Source: an uncultured Bacteroidales bacterium
Lineage (GTDB): Bacteria; Bacteroidota; Bacteroidia; Bacteroidales; UBA932
Assembly (NCBI GenBank): GCA_947168065.1
Contig: CAMVKH010000006.1
Span: forward strand, 1-64,000
DNA length: 64,000 bases
Reading direction: 5' to 3'
The position numbers and the translations under genes were made by a program. Shown piece by piece: positions 17,437 to 25,854 of this stretch; positions within the stretch are counted from its first letter, which is position 1; each line of letters opens with the position of its first letter. Under the pieces are notes generated by a model. It saw only the letters and a list, made by a program, of their open reading frames with translations, was not told where the DNA came from and did no database searches.

Positions 17437-18999
17437 TTACAGAGGCAGGTTATCGTGTTTCTTGGCCGGGTTCGAGAGCTTCTTGGTGGAAAGCTGCTCG
17501 AGCGCGCGGATGATGCGGAAACGGGTGTTGCGCGGTTCGATCACATCGTCGATGTAACCATACTTGGCAGCATTGTACGGGTTGCAGAAGAGGTCGTTGT
17601 ACTCTTTCTTCTTGGCCTCGGCGAGTTCTTTCTGTTTCGCAGGATCCTCTTCGGCCTTGATTTCCTTGGCGTAGAGCACGGCTACGGCGCCCTCGGCACC
17701 CATCACGGCGATGTTGGCAGTCGGCCAGGCGTAGTTGATGTCACCACGCAGCTGCTTGCAGCTCATCACGATGTGGGAACCACCGTAGGACTTGCGGAGC
17801 GTGACGGTCACCTTCGGAATGGTGGCCTCGCCGTACGCGTAAAGGAGCTTCGCACCGTGGACGATGATGCCGCCGTACTCCTGCTGGGTACCCGGGAGGA
17901 AGCCCGGCACGTCGACGAGCGTCACGACAGGAATGTTGAAGGCGTCGCAGAAACGGACGAAGCGGGCACCCTTGCGGGACGCATTGATATCGAGCACGCC
18001 GGCCAGGTATTTCGGCTGGTTGGCCACGATACCGACGGCCGTGCCGCCGAAGCGGCCGAAGCCGACGATGATGTTCTTCGCATAGTCCTTGTGGACCTCG
18101 AGGAACTTGCCGTCGTCGACAATGGCGCCGATGACCTCGTACATGTCGTACGGAGCGTTCGGGCTGTCGGGGATGATTTCGTTGAGGGAGTCCTCCTTGC
18201 GGTCGATCGGGTCTTCGGTCGGCAGATACGGGGGTTCTTCCATGTTGTTCTGGGGCAGGTAGCTGAGGAGGTCGCGGATCGTAGCGATGGCGTCTTCCTC
18301 GGTCGGGGCCTTGAACTGGGCCACGCCGCTCTTGGTGGCGTGCACGGTGGCACCGCCGAGCTCTTCCTGCGTGACGGTCTCACCGGTGACCTGCTTGACC
18401 ACGGCCGGACCCGTCAGGAACATATAAGAAGTGCCTTCCGACATGATGATGAAGTCGGTCAGGGCAGGGGAGTACACGGCGCCGCCGGCGCAGGGACCGA
18501 GGATCGCGGAGATCTGCGGAACCACGCCCGATGCGAGGATGTTGCGCTCGAAGATTTCGGAATAGCCGGCCAGGGCGTTGACGCCTTCCTGGATACGGGC
18601 GCCGCCGGAGTCGTTCAAGCCGATGCAGGGAGCACCGTTCTTCATGGCCATGTCCATCACCTTGCAGATCTTCTGGGCGAGGGTCTCGGAGAGCGAGCCG
18701 CCGATCACGGTGAAATCCTGTGCGAAGACATAGACGAGACGGCCTGCGATCGTGCCGTAACCGGTCACCACACCGTCACCGAGGTAGGTCTTCTTCTCCA
18801 TGCCGAAGTTGGTGCAGCGATGGGTCATGAACATGTCGAATTCCTCGAAGCTGCCTTCGTCGAGAAGCATGTTGATGCGTTCACGTGCGGTGTATTTTCC
18901 TTTGGCGTGCTGGCTGTCGATACCTTTCTGGCCGCCGCCCATGCGAGCTTTCTCTCTGAGTTCGATAAGCTCTTTTACCTTTTCGAGTTGCTGACTCAT
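17437..18999 (-). CDS. mmdA: Methylmalonyl-CoA decarboxylase/propionyl-CoA carboxylase carboxyltransferase subunit
   Basis: A 520-aa carboxyltransferase of the acyl-CoA carboxylase beta family that moves CO2 between methylmalonyl-CoA and biotin. Two crotonase-like halves are visible, with oxyanion-hole glycines in [12 protein letters not shown] (near 140) and [27 protein letters not shown] (near 385). It sits between mce and the gamma-like gene. The gene set with a membrane beta subunit and no biotin carboxylase argues for the Na+-pumping decarboxylase direction. Confidence 0.94.
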   Translation of the reverse strand: MSQQLEKVKELIELREKARMGGGQKGIDSQHAKGKYTARERINMLLDEGSFEEFDMFMTHRCTNFGMEKKTYLGDGVVTGYGTIAGRLVYVFAQDFTVIGGSLSETLAQKICKVMDMAMKNGAPCIGLNDSGGARIQEGVNALAGYSEIFERNILASGVVPQISAILGPCAGGAVYSPALTDFIIMSEGTSYMFLTGPAVVKQVTGETVTQEELGGATVHATKSGVAQFKAPTEEDAIATIRDLLSYLPQNNMEEPPYLPTEDPIDRKEDSLNEIIPDSPNAPYDMYEVIGAIVDDGKFLEVHKDYAKNIIVGFGRFGGTAVGIVANQPKYLAGVLDINASRKGARFVRFCDAFNIPVVTLVDVPGFLPGTQQEYGGIIVHGAKLLYAYGEATIPKVTVTLRKSYGGSHIVMSCKQLRGDINYAWPTANIAVMGAEGAVAVLYAKEIKAEEDPAKQKELAEAKKKEYNDLFCNPYNAAKYGYIDDVIEPRNTRFRIIRALEQLSTKKLSNPAKKHDNLPL

Positions 19000-19033
19000 T
19001 ATCGTGTGTGCTTTAGTTTGTATTCGGTATTCG

Positions 19034-19447
19034 TTACTCCTGCGGTTTCTTCATGCAGAATTCAGTGAGCACACCCTTGGTGGATTTCGGGTGGATGAAA
19101 GCGATCATCATCTGCTCGGCGCCGGCGCGGGGAGCCTTGTCGATCAGGCGGACGCCTTTCTCTTCGGCTTCGGCCAGGCAGGCGGCCACGTCGTCGGTGG
19201 CGAAGGCCAGGTGATGGATACCCTCACCGCGCTTCTCGATGAAAGAGGCGATGGTGCTCTCCGGGCTGGTGGGCTCGAGGAGTTCGAGTTTGGTCTGGCC
19301 GATCTTGAAGAAGGCGGTCTTGACTTTCTGGTCAGCGACTTCTTCAATGGCGTAGCATTTCAGGCCGAGTACATTTTCATAATAAGGAATGGCCTCTTCC
19401 AGCGATTTGACCGCGATTCCGAGGTGTTCGATGTGTGTGAGATTCAT
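19034..19447 (-). CDS. mce: Methylmalonyl-CoA epimerase
   Basis: A 137-aa VOC-fold metal enzyme that interconverts the S and R forms of methylmalonyl-CoA, linking the mutase to MmdA. Metal-ligand positions appear as His8 in [10 protein letters not shown], His in [12 protein letters not shown], and Glu in the C-terminal [10 protein letters not shown]. The 34-nt gap to mmdA and shared direction support one operon for propionate formation. Confidence 0.94.
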   Translation of the reverse strand: MNLTHIEHLGIAVKSLEEAIPYYENVLGLKCYAIEEVADQKVKTAFFKIGQTKLELLEPTSPESTIASFIEKRGEGIHHLAFATDDVAACLAEAEEKGVRLIDKAPRAGAEQMMIAFIHPKSTKGVLTEFCMKKPQE

Positions 19448-19468
19448 GATATAGGTGTTTATAGAGAT

Positions 19469-20215
19469 TTATTCTTCTGCCAGGTTGTGGAAGACGTTCT
19501 GCACGTCGTCATCTTCTTCGAGTTTCTCAAGCAGCTTGTCGAGCTCCACGCGCTCTTCGGCGGTGAGGTGCTTCATCTCGCCGTTCGGGAAGCGGTCGAA
19601 GCCGGCCGAAACGAGCTCGAAGCCCTTGTCCTCGAGGTATTTCTGGATGTTGTTGAAGGCAGTGTATTCACCGTAGATGGTGATGACCTCTTCGGTATCT
19701 CCGTCCTTGTTCTCGAATTCGTCCACGAAGACTTCGTCGGCGCCGAAGTCGATGAGCTCGAGCTCAAGTTCCTCGATGTCGATATCGGGGCTGTTCTTGA
19801 TCTTGAACACGCATTTGTGGTCGAACATGAAAGCCACGCTGCCCGAAGTGCCGAGGTTGCCGCCGAACTTGTTGAAGTAGCTGCGGACGTTGGCCACGGT
19901 GCGGTTGGTGTTGTCGGTAGCGGTCTCCACGAGGATGGCCACGCCGTGGGGGCCGTAGCCCTCGTACACCACTTCCTTGTAGTCGGCCTGGTCCTTGTCG
20001 GTGGCCTTCTTGATGGCGCGTTCGATATTTTCCTTCGGCATGTTCTCACTGCGGGCTGTCTGCAGCAGGGCGCGGAGGCGCGGGTTGCCGGTCACGTCGG
20101 GTCCGCCGTTCTTGACGGCGATGGTGATTTCTTTGCCGATCTTGGTAAACGTCTTGGCCATGTGGCCCCAACGTTTGAATTTTCTCTCCTTGCGGAATTC
20201 AAATGCTCTTCCCAT
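19469..20215 (-). CDS. yebC: YebC/PmpR-family protein
   Basis: A 248-aa YebC-family protein (transcription regulator or translation factor). The N-terminus MGRAFEFRKERKFKRWGHMAK followed by TFTKIGKEI is the form usual in Bacteroidota. The TNPRLR-like segment VTGNPRLRALLQ and the motif YEGYGPHGVAILVE (near 95-110) are conserved. Acidic C-terminus. It lies between the TPR gene and mce in the same direction; the link with propionate metabolism seems positional only. Confidence 0.93.
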   Translation of the reverse strand: MGRAFEFRKERKFKRWGHMAKTFTKIGKEITIAVKNGGPDVTGNPRLRALLQTARSENMPKENIERAIKKATDKDQADYKEVVYEGYGPHGVAILVETATDNTNRTVANVRSYFNKFGGNLGTSGSVAFMFDHKCVFKIKNSPDIDIEELELELIDFGADEVFVDEFENKDGDTEEVITIYGEYTAFNNIQKYLEDKGFELVSAGFDRFPNGEMKHLTAEERVELDKLLEKLEEDDDVQNVFHNLAEE

Positions 20216-20223
20216 GGTCCGGA

Positions 20224-20898
20224 TTATTGCTGGTTTTCAATGCGGGTAATGTATTTCTGGATGTCGTAGCCTTCCAGGGTCTGGGGATACTTGGTCTCGA
20301 TCTCCTTGTAGAACTTCAGGGCGCCGGCCTTGTCGCCGAGTTCCTCGGAGACGAGACCTGCCTTGAAAAGATAGGTGGCCGTGTAGGCGTTCTCTTCCAG
20401 CGAGGCGGCTTTCTTGTACCAGTTCAGGGCGCTGGTGTAGTCCTTCATGTTGGAGTAGGCGTCACCCAGGGCGCACCAGGCGCGGCCCTGCATGATCTTG
20501 TCCTTGGACGAATACTTCTTCAGGTAGGAAACGGCTTCTTCGTTGTTGCCGAGCTGGAGGTTGCAGAGACCTGCGTAGAGAGTGGCGCTCTTGCCGGCGC
20601 GGCTGCCGTAGCTGTCGATGATGTCTTTGAATCCGAGCACGTTGCCGTCACCGTTGAGGGCGGTCTCGAAATCGTTGTTGCGGAAGCTTTGTTCAGCCTG
20701 ATACATCTGCTCCTGCGCTTCCTGGCGGGCCGGAATCACGCCCCAGCGGTTATAGGCGAAAATACCGAAAATGATTACCACCAGGGCGATAATCGACCAC
20801 TCGATCCAATTCTTGTTTTTCTGAAAAAATTCCTCAACACCGGAGACCGTCGTCGCGACCTGCTCCTGCTGAGCTTCCTTTTGCTTGTTCTGTGCCAT
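20224..20898 (-). CDS. Membrane-anchored TPR protein (YfgM-like)
   Basis: A 224-aa protein with a Gln/Lys-rich cytoplasmic start, one membrane helix (about 33-50, WSIIALVVIIFGIFAYNRW) and a periplasmic tetratricopeptide part (about 60-220). Start set at 20898 (MAQNKQKEAQQEQ); upstream in-frame codons run into the promoter. Resembles YfgM-type proteins that assist envelope protein folding; the exact role is unknown. First gene of the operon leading into yebC and the decarboxylase genes. Confidence 0.82.
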   Translation of the reverse strand: MAQNKQKEAQQEQVATTVSGVEEFFQKNKNWIEWSIIALVVIIFGIFAYNRWGVIPARQEAQEQMYQAEQSFRNNDFETALNGDGNVLGFKDIIDSYGSRAGKSATLYAGLCNLQLGNNEEAVSYLKKYSSKDKIMQGRAWCALGDAYSNMKDYTSALNWYKKAASLEENAYTATYLFKAGLVSEELGDKAGALKFYKEIETKYPQTLEGYDIQKYITRIENQQ

Positions 20899-20989
20899 TT
20901 TACTTTGTATTGTTTTTTGTATTTTGTTTCTCGTAAAACCCTCTCTGAAAGCTATCTGAGAGCATTTTTGCGATATTACACGCAATCCG

Positions 20990-21019
20990 CAAATTTACAA
21001 CAAAAATGGGAAACACCAA
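20990..21019 (-). promoter_or_regulatory. Promoter of the TPR-yebC-mmd operon
   Basis: On the minus strand a -33 TTG (21017-21019) is followed, 19 nt later, by the -7 box TAAATTTG (20990-20997). Both spacing and sequence fit the Bacteroidota sigma-ABfr consensus. It is back to back with the recF promoter. Confidence 0.72.
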
Positions 21020-21029
21020 TATTAATTTG

Positions 21030-21037
21030 TATATTTG
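21030..21037 (+). promoter_or_regulatory. -7 box of the recF operon
   Basis: TATATTTG, 16 nt before the recF ATG, matches TAnnTTTG. The region between this box and the divergent promoter is only about 10 nt, so the two promoters overlap. Confidence 0.65.
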
Positions 21038-21053
21038 TGCATAAGATTTACAC

Positions 21054-22148
21054 ATGTTTTTAAACAGAATCATCCTGCACGATTTCAAGAATATCGCCGA
21101 GGCGGATATCCGTTTCTCGCCGAAAGTCAATTATATCTACGGCAGCAACGGCGCCGGGAAGACCAATCTGCTCGATGCGGTGTATTATCTTTCGATGACC
21201 AAGAGCTATTTTTCCTCGTCCGACCAGTATGTCTACGCCTACGGCGCGGAGGAAGCTACGCTCTGCGGCTTCTACGAGATGGACGGCGGTACGGAAGAGA
21301 AGATCGCGGCATCGGTCCGGCGCGGCGGGGAGAAGCAGTTCCGGCGCGGCGCCAAGAGCTATGCCCGTTTCTCCGAGCACATCGGACTGCTGCCCATCGT
21401 GATGGTTTCGCCCTTTGACGGCGCGTTGATCAACGATGCAGGGGAGGAGCGCCGCAAATACCTCAATTTCATCCTCTCGCAGATCGACCGTCCGTACCTC
21501 CAGCATATCCAGGCTTACAACCAGCTCTTGATGCAGCGCAACAAACTGCTCAAGAGCGAGCTGGCGGCTCCGGCGCTGCTTGACACGATTTCCGAGCGCA
21601 TGTCCCCGCATGCGGACTATGTGCATACGGCGCGGCGCCGGCTCTGTGAGCGCCTGCGTCCCCTTATCCAGGGCTTCTATGCGCAGCTGGCCGAGGGCCG
21701 CGAGTCGGTGGATGTGGCCTATCGCTCTGATTTGGATGAAGATACGCTTGACGCGCTCTTTGCCCGCGAGGCCGAGAAAGACAGGGTGCTGCGCTATACC
21801 ACGACCGGTATCCAGCGTGACGACCTGCTCTTTCGGCTTGACGGGCACCCCTTGCGGCGTTGCGGCTCCCAGGGGCAGCAGAAGAGTTTCCTGCTGGCCA
21901 TGAAAATGGCGCAGTTCCGTTTTGTGCAGGAGAGCTGCGGGCAGACGCCCATCCTGCTGCTCGACGACGTGTTCGACAAGCTCGACATGCGCCGTGTGGA
22001 GAACTTGCTGCAGCTGGTTTCGGCGCTCGACTTCGGCCAGATCTTCCTGACCGACAGCAACAAGGTGCGGCTGGAAAGCGTTTCGCGCGGCATCGATGCC
22101 GACGTGCGCAGCTATCAGGTTGAAGCGGGGAGGATCACGGCCGAATGA
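21054..22148 (+). CDS. recF: DNA replication/repair protein RecF
   Basis: A 364-aa SMC-like ATPase that helps load RecA at gaps. It has the Walker A motif GSNGAGKTNLLDA (residues 30-42), the RecF signature region SQGQQKSFLLAMKMAQ (near 285) and Walker B LLLDDVFDKLD (near 305). Length is typical. It overlaps the DUF721 gene by 4 nt (ATGA). Confidence 0.96.
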   Translation: MFLNRIILHDFKNIAEADIRFSPKVNYIYGSNGAGKTNLLDAVYYLSMTKSYFSSSDQYVYAYGAEEATLCGFYEMDGGTEEKIAASVRRGGEKQFRRGAKSYARFSEHIGLLPIVMVSPFDGALINDAGEERRKYLNFILSQIDRPYLQHIQAYNQLLMQRNKLLKSELAAPALLDTISERMSPHADYVHTARRRLCERLRPLIQGFYAQLAEGRESVDVAYRSDLDEDTLDALFAREAEKDRVLRYTTTGIQRDDLLFRLDGHPLRRCGSQGQQKSFLLAMKMAQFRFVQESCGQTPILLLDDVFDKLDMRRVENLLQLVSALDFGQIFLTDSNKVRLESVSRGIDADVRSYQVEAGRITAE

Positions 22149-22441
22149 AACGCGAAAAGACCAAAAGCATCGGCGAGGCGATTGCCGCGTACGTGGAAGA
22201 ATCCCAGTTGGGCGAGGGCCTGCTGCAGGCCCGGATCTGCGGGTCGTGGGATGCCCTGACGGTGGGCCAGCTTCGCCTGGGAACCTGCACGGCGCGCCGT
22301 TCGTTCCGCGCCGGCGTCCTCAGCTGCAAGTTGAATTCCTCTGTCGTCCGTGCCCACCTGCAGTTCCAGCTGGAGGCCATCCGCACGGAGCTGAATGCCC
22401 GGCTGGGCGAAGAAATCGTAAAACAGATCAAACTTAGCTGA
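22145..22441 (+). CDS. DUF721 (DciA-like) protein
   Basis: A 98-aa protein of the DUF721 family. Family features: ICGSWDALTVGQL with a conserved Trp, then SCKLNSSVVRAHLQFQLEAIRTELNARLG. DciA members load the replicative helicase, and position next to recF suits a replication role, but the Bacteroidota branch is not proven to do so. One nucleotide separates it from pdxB. Confidence 0.8.
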   Translation: MKREKTKSIGEAIAAYVEESQLGEGLLQARICGSWDALTVGQLRLGTCTARRSFRAGVLSCKLNSSVVRAHLQFQLEAIRTELNARLGEEIVKQIKLS

Positions 22442-22442
22442 G

Positions 22443-23411
22443 ATGCGCCCCGTCGTTGTCGTCGATCGAGATATTCCTTTTCTGGAAGGCGTCCTGGAAC
22501 CGTGGTTCGAAGTCCGGGCCTTGCCTGGCAAGTCCATCGGCCCGGCCGATGTCCGCGATGCCGTGGCGTTGCTGGTCCGCACCCGCACACGCTGCGACGC
22601 GACGCTGCTCGACGGCGCTGCCGTCCGTTTCATCGGGACGGCGACCATCGGCACCGACCATATCGATCTGGAATATTGTGAATTCCACGGAATCACCGTG
22701 GCTTCCGCGCCCGGCTGCAATGCTGCCGCCGTGGCGCAGTACGTCCGTGCGGCGCTCCAAGCGCTGGACCTCGACCGCCCCGGTGCGATGCTCGGTGTCG
22801 TCGGGGCTGGACATGTGGGTTCGCTGGTGGCCGAAGCCGGCCGCCGTGCCGGGATGCACGTCCTGCTGAACGACCCGCCGCGCGAAGCCGCCGAGGGCTC
22901 AGCCGGCTTTACGCCGCTGCCCGATCTGCTGGCGCAGGCCGATGTCGTGACGCTCCACATTCCGCTCTGGCCTGAAAACCGCGATTTTGCCGACGCCGCT
23001 TTCTTCGCCGCGATAAAACCGGGCGCTTCCTTCTTCAACGCCTCCCGTGGTGAAGTCGTCGATGAAGCAGCACTGTTGTCCGCCCGGCCGCAGCTGGGCC
23101 GCGTCGTGATCGACGTCTGGAAAAACGAACCGGCGATAAACCCGGATCTGCTCGCCGCCGCCGACATCGCCACGCCCCACATCGCCGGCTACTCCATCCA
23201 GGGCAAGATGAACGGTACCGCCGCCGTCGTCCGCGCCCTCGGCGAGGCCTTCGGCATCGACGCGCTCCGGTCGTTCACCGTCCAGGGTGTCGTCCTCCCG
23301 CAGGAGCCCTACGACATCCTCGCCGATGATCAAGCACTGCGCAGCGACCCTTCTGCCTTCGAGTCCCTGCGCAATCATTATTCCTATAGGAATGATTCGT
23401 TTTTTTCATAA
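22443..23411 (+). CDS. pdxB: 4-phosphoerythronate dehydrogenase
   Basis: A 322-aa D-2-hydroxyacid dehydrogenase for vitamin B6 synthesis (4-phosphoerythronate oxidation). NAD-binding motif GVVGAGHVGSLV near 118-130; catalytic Arg in NASRGEVVDE, Glu in DVWKNEPAI and His in ATPHIAGYS. The C-terminus is shorter than in E. coli PdxB (378 aa), ending right after LRNHYSYRNDSFFS, so the dimerisation domain is reduced. The last codons overlap a hairpin terminator. Confidence 0.9.
   Translation: MRPVVVVDRDIPFLEGVLEPWFEVRALPGKSIGPADVRDAVALLVRTRTRCDATLLDGAAVRFIGTATIGTDHIDLEYCEFHGITVASAPGCNAAAVAQYVRAALQALDLDRPGAMLGVVGAGHVGSLVAEAGRRAGMHVLLNDPPREAAEGSAGFTPLPDLLAQADVVTLHIPLWPENRDFADAAFFAAIKPGASFFNASRGEVVDEAALLSARPQLGRVVIDVWKNEPAINPDLLAAADIATPHIAGYSIQGKMNGTAAVVRALGEAFGIDALRSFTVQGVVLPQEPYDILADDQALRSDPSAFESLRNHYSYRNDSFFS
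23373..23406 (+). terminator. Terminator overlapping the pdxB 3' end
   Basis: AATC-bulge-ATTCC pairs with GGAATGATT around a TATA loop, followed by a seven-T run at 23400-23406. The hairpin lies inside the last ten codons of pdxB. Confidence 0.65.
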
Positions 23412-23511
23412 ATCATACATCCCCGCGAAAAAGGAAAACCACTCACTTTTCGGATCAGCGTAAAGTGAAGGAAGAACTATCGATCTTCATCCCGCATCTC
23501 GGCGCTCTTGC

Positions 23512-23709
23512 GCAGAGGTGACAGCGTTGCTCCTCATGGTTCTCGGCAGGGGCGGAATGCGCTACTGTCCTTTGACGGCGAACTTCTCCCTTTTAGCTGT
23601 CGCTGCGCTCCGCTAACGGTCGAAGGACCTGCGCTGTCACGAGACGGGACTTCCGCGCTTTCGCCTTTTTCCTGCCGCTCACAAATCGTTGCCCCGCTGT
23701 CACCTCTGC
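23512..23709 (+). repeat. 198-bp structured repeat, copy A
   Basis: Bounded by perfect 15-bp inverted ends: GCAGAGGTGACAGCG (23512-23526) and its complement (23695-23709). A second 198-bp copy lies inverted at 60293-60490; by hand alignment they differ at about 26 of 198 positions with no gap. Nested inner pairs are CGGCAGG/CCTGCCG, GACGGCG with CGCTGTC (one G-T), and TTAGC/GCTAA. No credible ORF. Could be a miniature inverted-repeat element or a structured RNA. Confidence 0.85.
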
Positions 23710-24434
23710 TGCTGTCCGCGCCTTTCCGCCAAACAGGCGCAGAATTCAAAAAAGTAATCGACTGGTAATCAATGGTTTTAATTATCGGTTTCTGCTCCAA
23801 TGGCCGAAATCGGGCTGTGGCGCAGAGTTTCAAAAACGTTGACACTGATAATCAACGAATTACAAAATCCAATCGTGCGCCTGTTTGACGACAGGGTTTT
23901 TCTCGGACGGAAACGGACGGGGCCTCATTATCCCGTCCCGTTCTGGCCAGAAGAAGACCCTGGCTGGAGAACCTCCGGGCAGATGAAGCGCATCCTTCCT
24001 CGTACGACACAGATGACGGCGTCGCGGACCGATGATCCCGTTCATCCAGGTAGATGTGCAGGGAGGAACTGTCCAGGATGCCCCCCCCCCCCCCGGCAAG
24101 AAGAAGCTAAGATAGTGCTGATAGAGTTGAAGTTGCATGGGGGGGGTATTCGTCAAGGCAGAGCAGGGATGAGGTATAAACACGAAAAAGCCGCCTGGGA
24201 GACTCTGACCGCCTTGTTCGGTCAGAGTCTCCCAGCGAAGGGTGGCAATGGAGGTTGCTGGTCTGGCTGTTATGGGCTGAGCGCAGCGCAGAACATAACA
24301 TAACAGACTGACGAGCACGTACCGCTTTCTATATGGACAGTGGCATCGGCACTGCCATTGGAACTGAGCACCATCGGCCTGAATTGTCGCCATCGGCCTA
24401 ATCGGCCTACCATACACCTTTCGTGAATAACAAC
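23710..24434. other. Long non-coding stretch with homopolymer tracts and a strong hairpin
   Basis: No convincing gene. It holds a run of 14 C at 24081-24094, a run of 8 G near 24140, and three ATCGGCCT motifs around 24370-24410. A minus-strand frame of 285 codons crosses this region, but it passes through the C run and hairpin and shows no protein-like character. Base composition falls toward AT-rich at the right end, marking the start of an accessory island. Confidence 0.5.
24195..24235 (-). terminator. 16-bp perfect hairpin, terminator-like on the minus strand
   Basis: CTGGGAGACTCTGACC (24195-24210) pairs perfectly with 24220-24235 around a 9-nt loop. Read on the minus strand, a TTTTT run follows five bases after the stem, as in a Rho-independent terminator. 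No gene ending here is visible on either strand, so it could also be a leftover of a mobile element. Confidence 0.5.
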
Positions 24435-24442
24435 TATATTTG
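24435..24442 (+). promoter_or_regulatory. -7 box of the interrupted gene
   Basis: TATATTTG lies 26 nt before the ATG at 24469 and matches the TAnnTTTG consensus exactly, supporting that ATG as the original start. Confidence 0.6.
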
Positions 24443-24468
24443 TAGAAACCATCAACTAACACTTCATT

Positions 24469-25017
24469 ATGGGATTGTTTGATTAGTATTCTGTAGACCA
24501 GCTTCTTGATTCTACTAAGGCCTTTGTTCCTGCGTACATGGTATGTGATGAAATGCTGAAAGTCTATAACGATGTCCGGGCAAATAAAGACCTCTGTGCT
24601 GTCCTTAGGAAAGAGATACACATGCCAAATCCCAGTAAGAAAAACGTTGGAATAGATATTAAAGTCATCCTCGTTTTCTACATAGATCTCGTCAAGTGCC
24701 TTCAGAATATGGGGCATGATATCAACTTCAAGAAACGCGATGCATATCTACTTCCAATGGCCATTAATCTCCAGTTTAAACACAAGTATTCTAACGAGTT
24801 AGAGTTTAAGGAATACATGGCCATTGATTCTGTAAGATACCTTTACGAAGGATTATTAATATCATTTGGGCCATGGGCGAAGCAGGATGGGCCTGAGTTT
24901 TTGTTGACACGATTCGCTAAAGACATCGACAAGGAGATCTGCAAGAAGTATGTCAACCTTATGATAAATGCTTCCAAATATGCCAAAACCTCTAACCCGG
25001 GGGATGCCCAGCAATAG
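24469..25017 (+). pseudogene. Hypothetical helical protein interrupted by TAG at codon 6
   Basis: The frame from ATG 24469 reads MGLFD, then TAG (24484-24486), then continues open without another stop to 25017 as YSVDQLLDSTKAFVPAYMVCDEM and onward. The reading frame, promoter spacing and the natural-looking start MGLFD-x-YS suggest one gene of about 182 codons with a nonsense change (a single step from AAG). A shorter product of 159 aa could start at Met 24538. The protein is charged, probably helical (ELEFKEYMAIDSVRYLYEGLL), vaguely like tellurite-resistance TerB-type folds; not recognised with confidence. AT-rich compared with the core genes. Confidence 0.65.
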
Positions 25018-25198
25018 GATAAGTGGATTTCACATTTAGAGGCAATTCCGTTTTAGCGGCTTCGAAATACGCAATCCCGTCAATTACGCACCTAGCGTAA
25101 TTATCGACATTAAAATAACATCCCACTCATTGGAGTAGGATGATTATTGGGATATACAGTTGCGGAATCTATGGAATTACGGAATTAGCGGAATTACA
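25018..25198. other. Spacer with two hairpins and short tandem motifs
   Basis: Contains AATTACGC-ACCTA-GCGTAATT (25082-25102) and CATCC-C-ACTC-ATTG-GAGT-A-GGATG (25119-25142), then three GGAATTA units at about 25170-25197. The second hairpin may end the upstream transcript; the repeated GGAATTA units have no evident role. Confidence 0.5.
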
Positions 25199-25783
25199 CT
25201 AAAGGTCATCCATGGCGGCAGCCTCAACCTCAAGGCCGTTAATCTTGTCATAATAACCCAGCAGGACGTGGCAGGAGTTGTAATCACCTGTGACGAGTTT
25301 CAATACCAGATTACCCTTGTCGGTCTTCCAAAGCGTATTGTATACGCATCGGTCCATTTTCAACTCATGAAGTTTTGAGTTGTCGTCATCCGCAGAGCGT
25401 GGATGCTGAAACTCTTCTACAACTTCGGCCGGTTCCCCATATTTGGTAGTGAGCATCTCCTTCAATTTGAGATAATTTCCTTCAAGAGTGTTCCAGTTCG
25501 GACACTCCGGGAATAGAACGCCAATAGTGCTGACAAGATCCTTATTCTTTAATGTGGACACAAGGACATAACAGTCTTTATATCCTGCGAAATCTCCTTC
25601 TAGGACGGCAGTCCCGTCTTTATTTACTGCACCAGTGAAACCTTTTGCCTTCATATTGGCGACAAACTGGTTCAGGGTTCCGTCAATAGGTACGCCTTTG
25701 AAGGTAAGGTGCTGCGATGAAGTCTGAGCTAAGGCCGAAAGTGAAATAACTGCAACCAGGAATATGAGTAATACTTTCTTCAT
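25199..25783 (-). CDS. Secreted hypothetical protein
   Basis: A 194-aa protein with a clear signal peptide (1-19, ending SALAQ) and no lipobox. The mature part starts with TSSQHLTFKGVPIDGTLNQFVANMKAKGF, a pattern common in secreted Bacteroidales proteins of unknown function, and contains LTTKYGEPAEVVEEF and a Cys-containing middle. No enzyme motif. Own promoter upstream; faces the same way as the HNH gene but is separated by about 70 nt. Confidence 0.75.
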   Translation of the reverse strand: MKKVLLIFLVAVISLSALAQTSSQHLTFKGVPIDGTLNQFVANMKAKGFTGAVNKDGTAVLEGDFAGYKDCYVLVSTLKNKDLVSTIGVLFPECPNWNTLEGNYLKLKEMLTTKYGEPAEVVEEFQHPRSADDDNSKLHELKMDRCVYNTLWKTDKGNLVLKLVTGDYNSCHVLLGYYDKINGLEVEAAAMDDL

Positions 25784-25814
25784 ATGCTTTATGACTATGT
25801 GGTTCTTCGAGTTA

Positions 25815-25822
25815 CAAATTTA
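25815..25822 (-). promoter_or_regulatory. -7 box of the secreted protein gene
   Basis: TAAATTTG on the minus strand, 31 nt before the ATG at 25783, between this gene and the HNH gene, so the two are probably not obligately cotranscribed. Confidence 0.58.
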
Positions 25823-25854
25823 GTGACATGTGTTGATTTTTCCAAAGATAGGAT

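Noticed and set aside
17008..19068. 686-codon plus-strand frame opposite mmdA
   Set aside because: Antisense shadow of mmdA and the gamma-like gene; no recognisable protein features.
24484..24486. TAG recoded as an amino acid
   Set aside because: Other genes in the window end with TAG normally (for example the serpin at 1514-1516), so genome-wide reassignment is unlikely.
23860..24717. 285-codon minus-strand frame over the C14 tract
   Set aside because: Passes through a homopolymer and a perfect hairpin, overlaps the better-supported interrupted gene on the plus strand, and has low-complexity composition.
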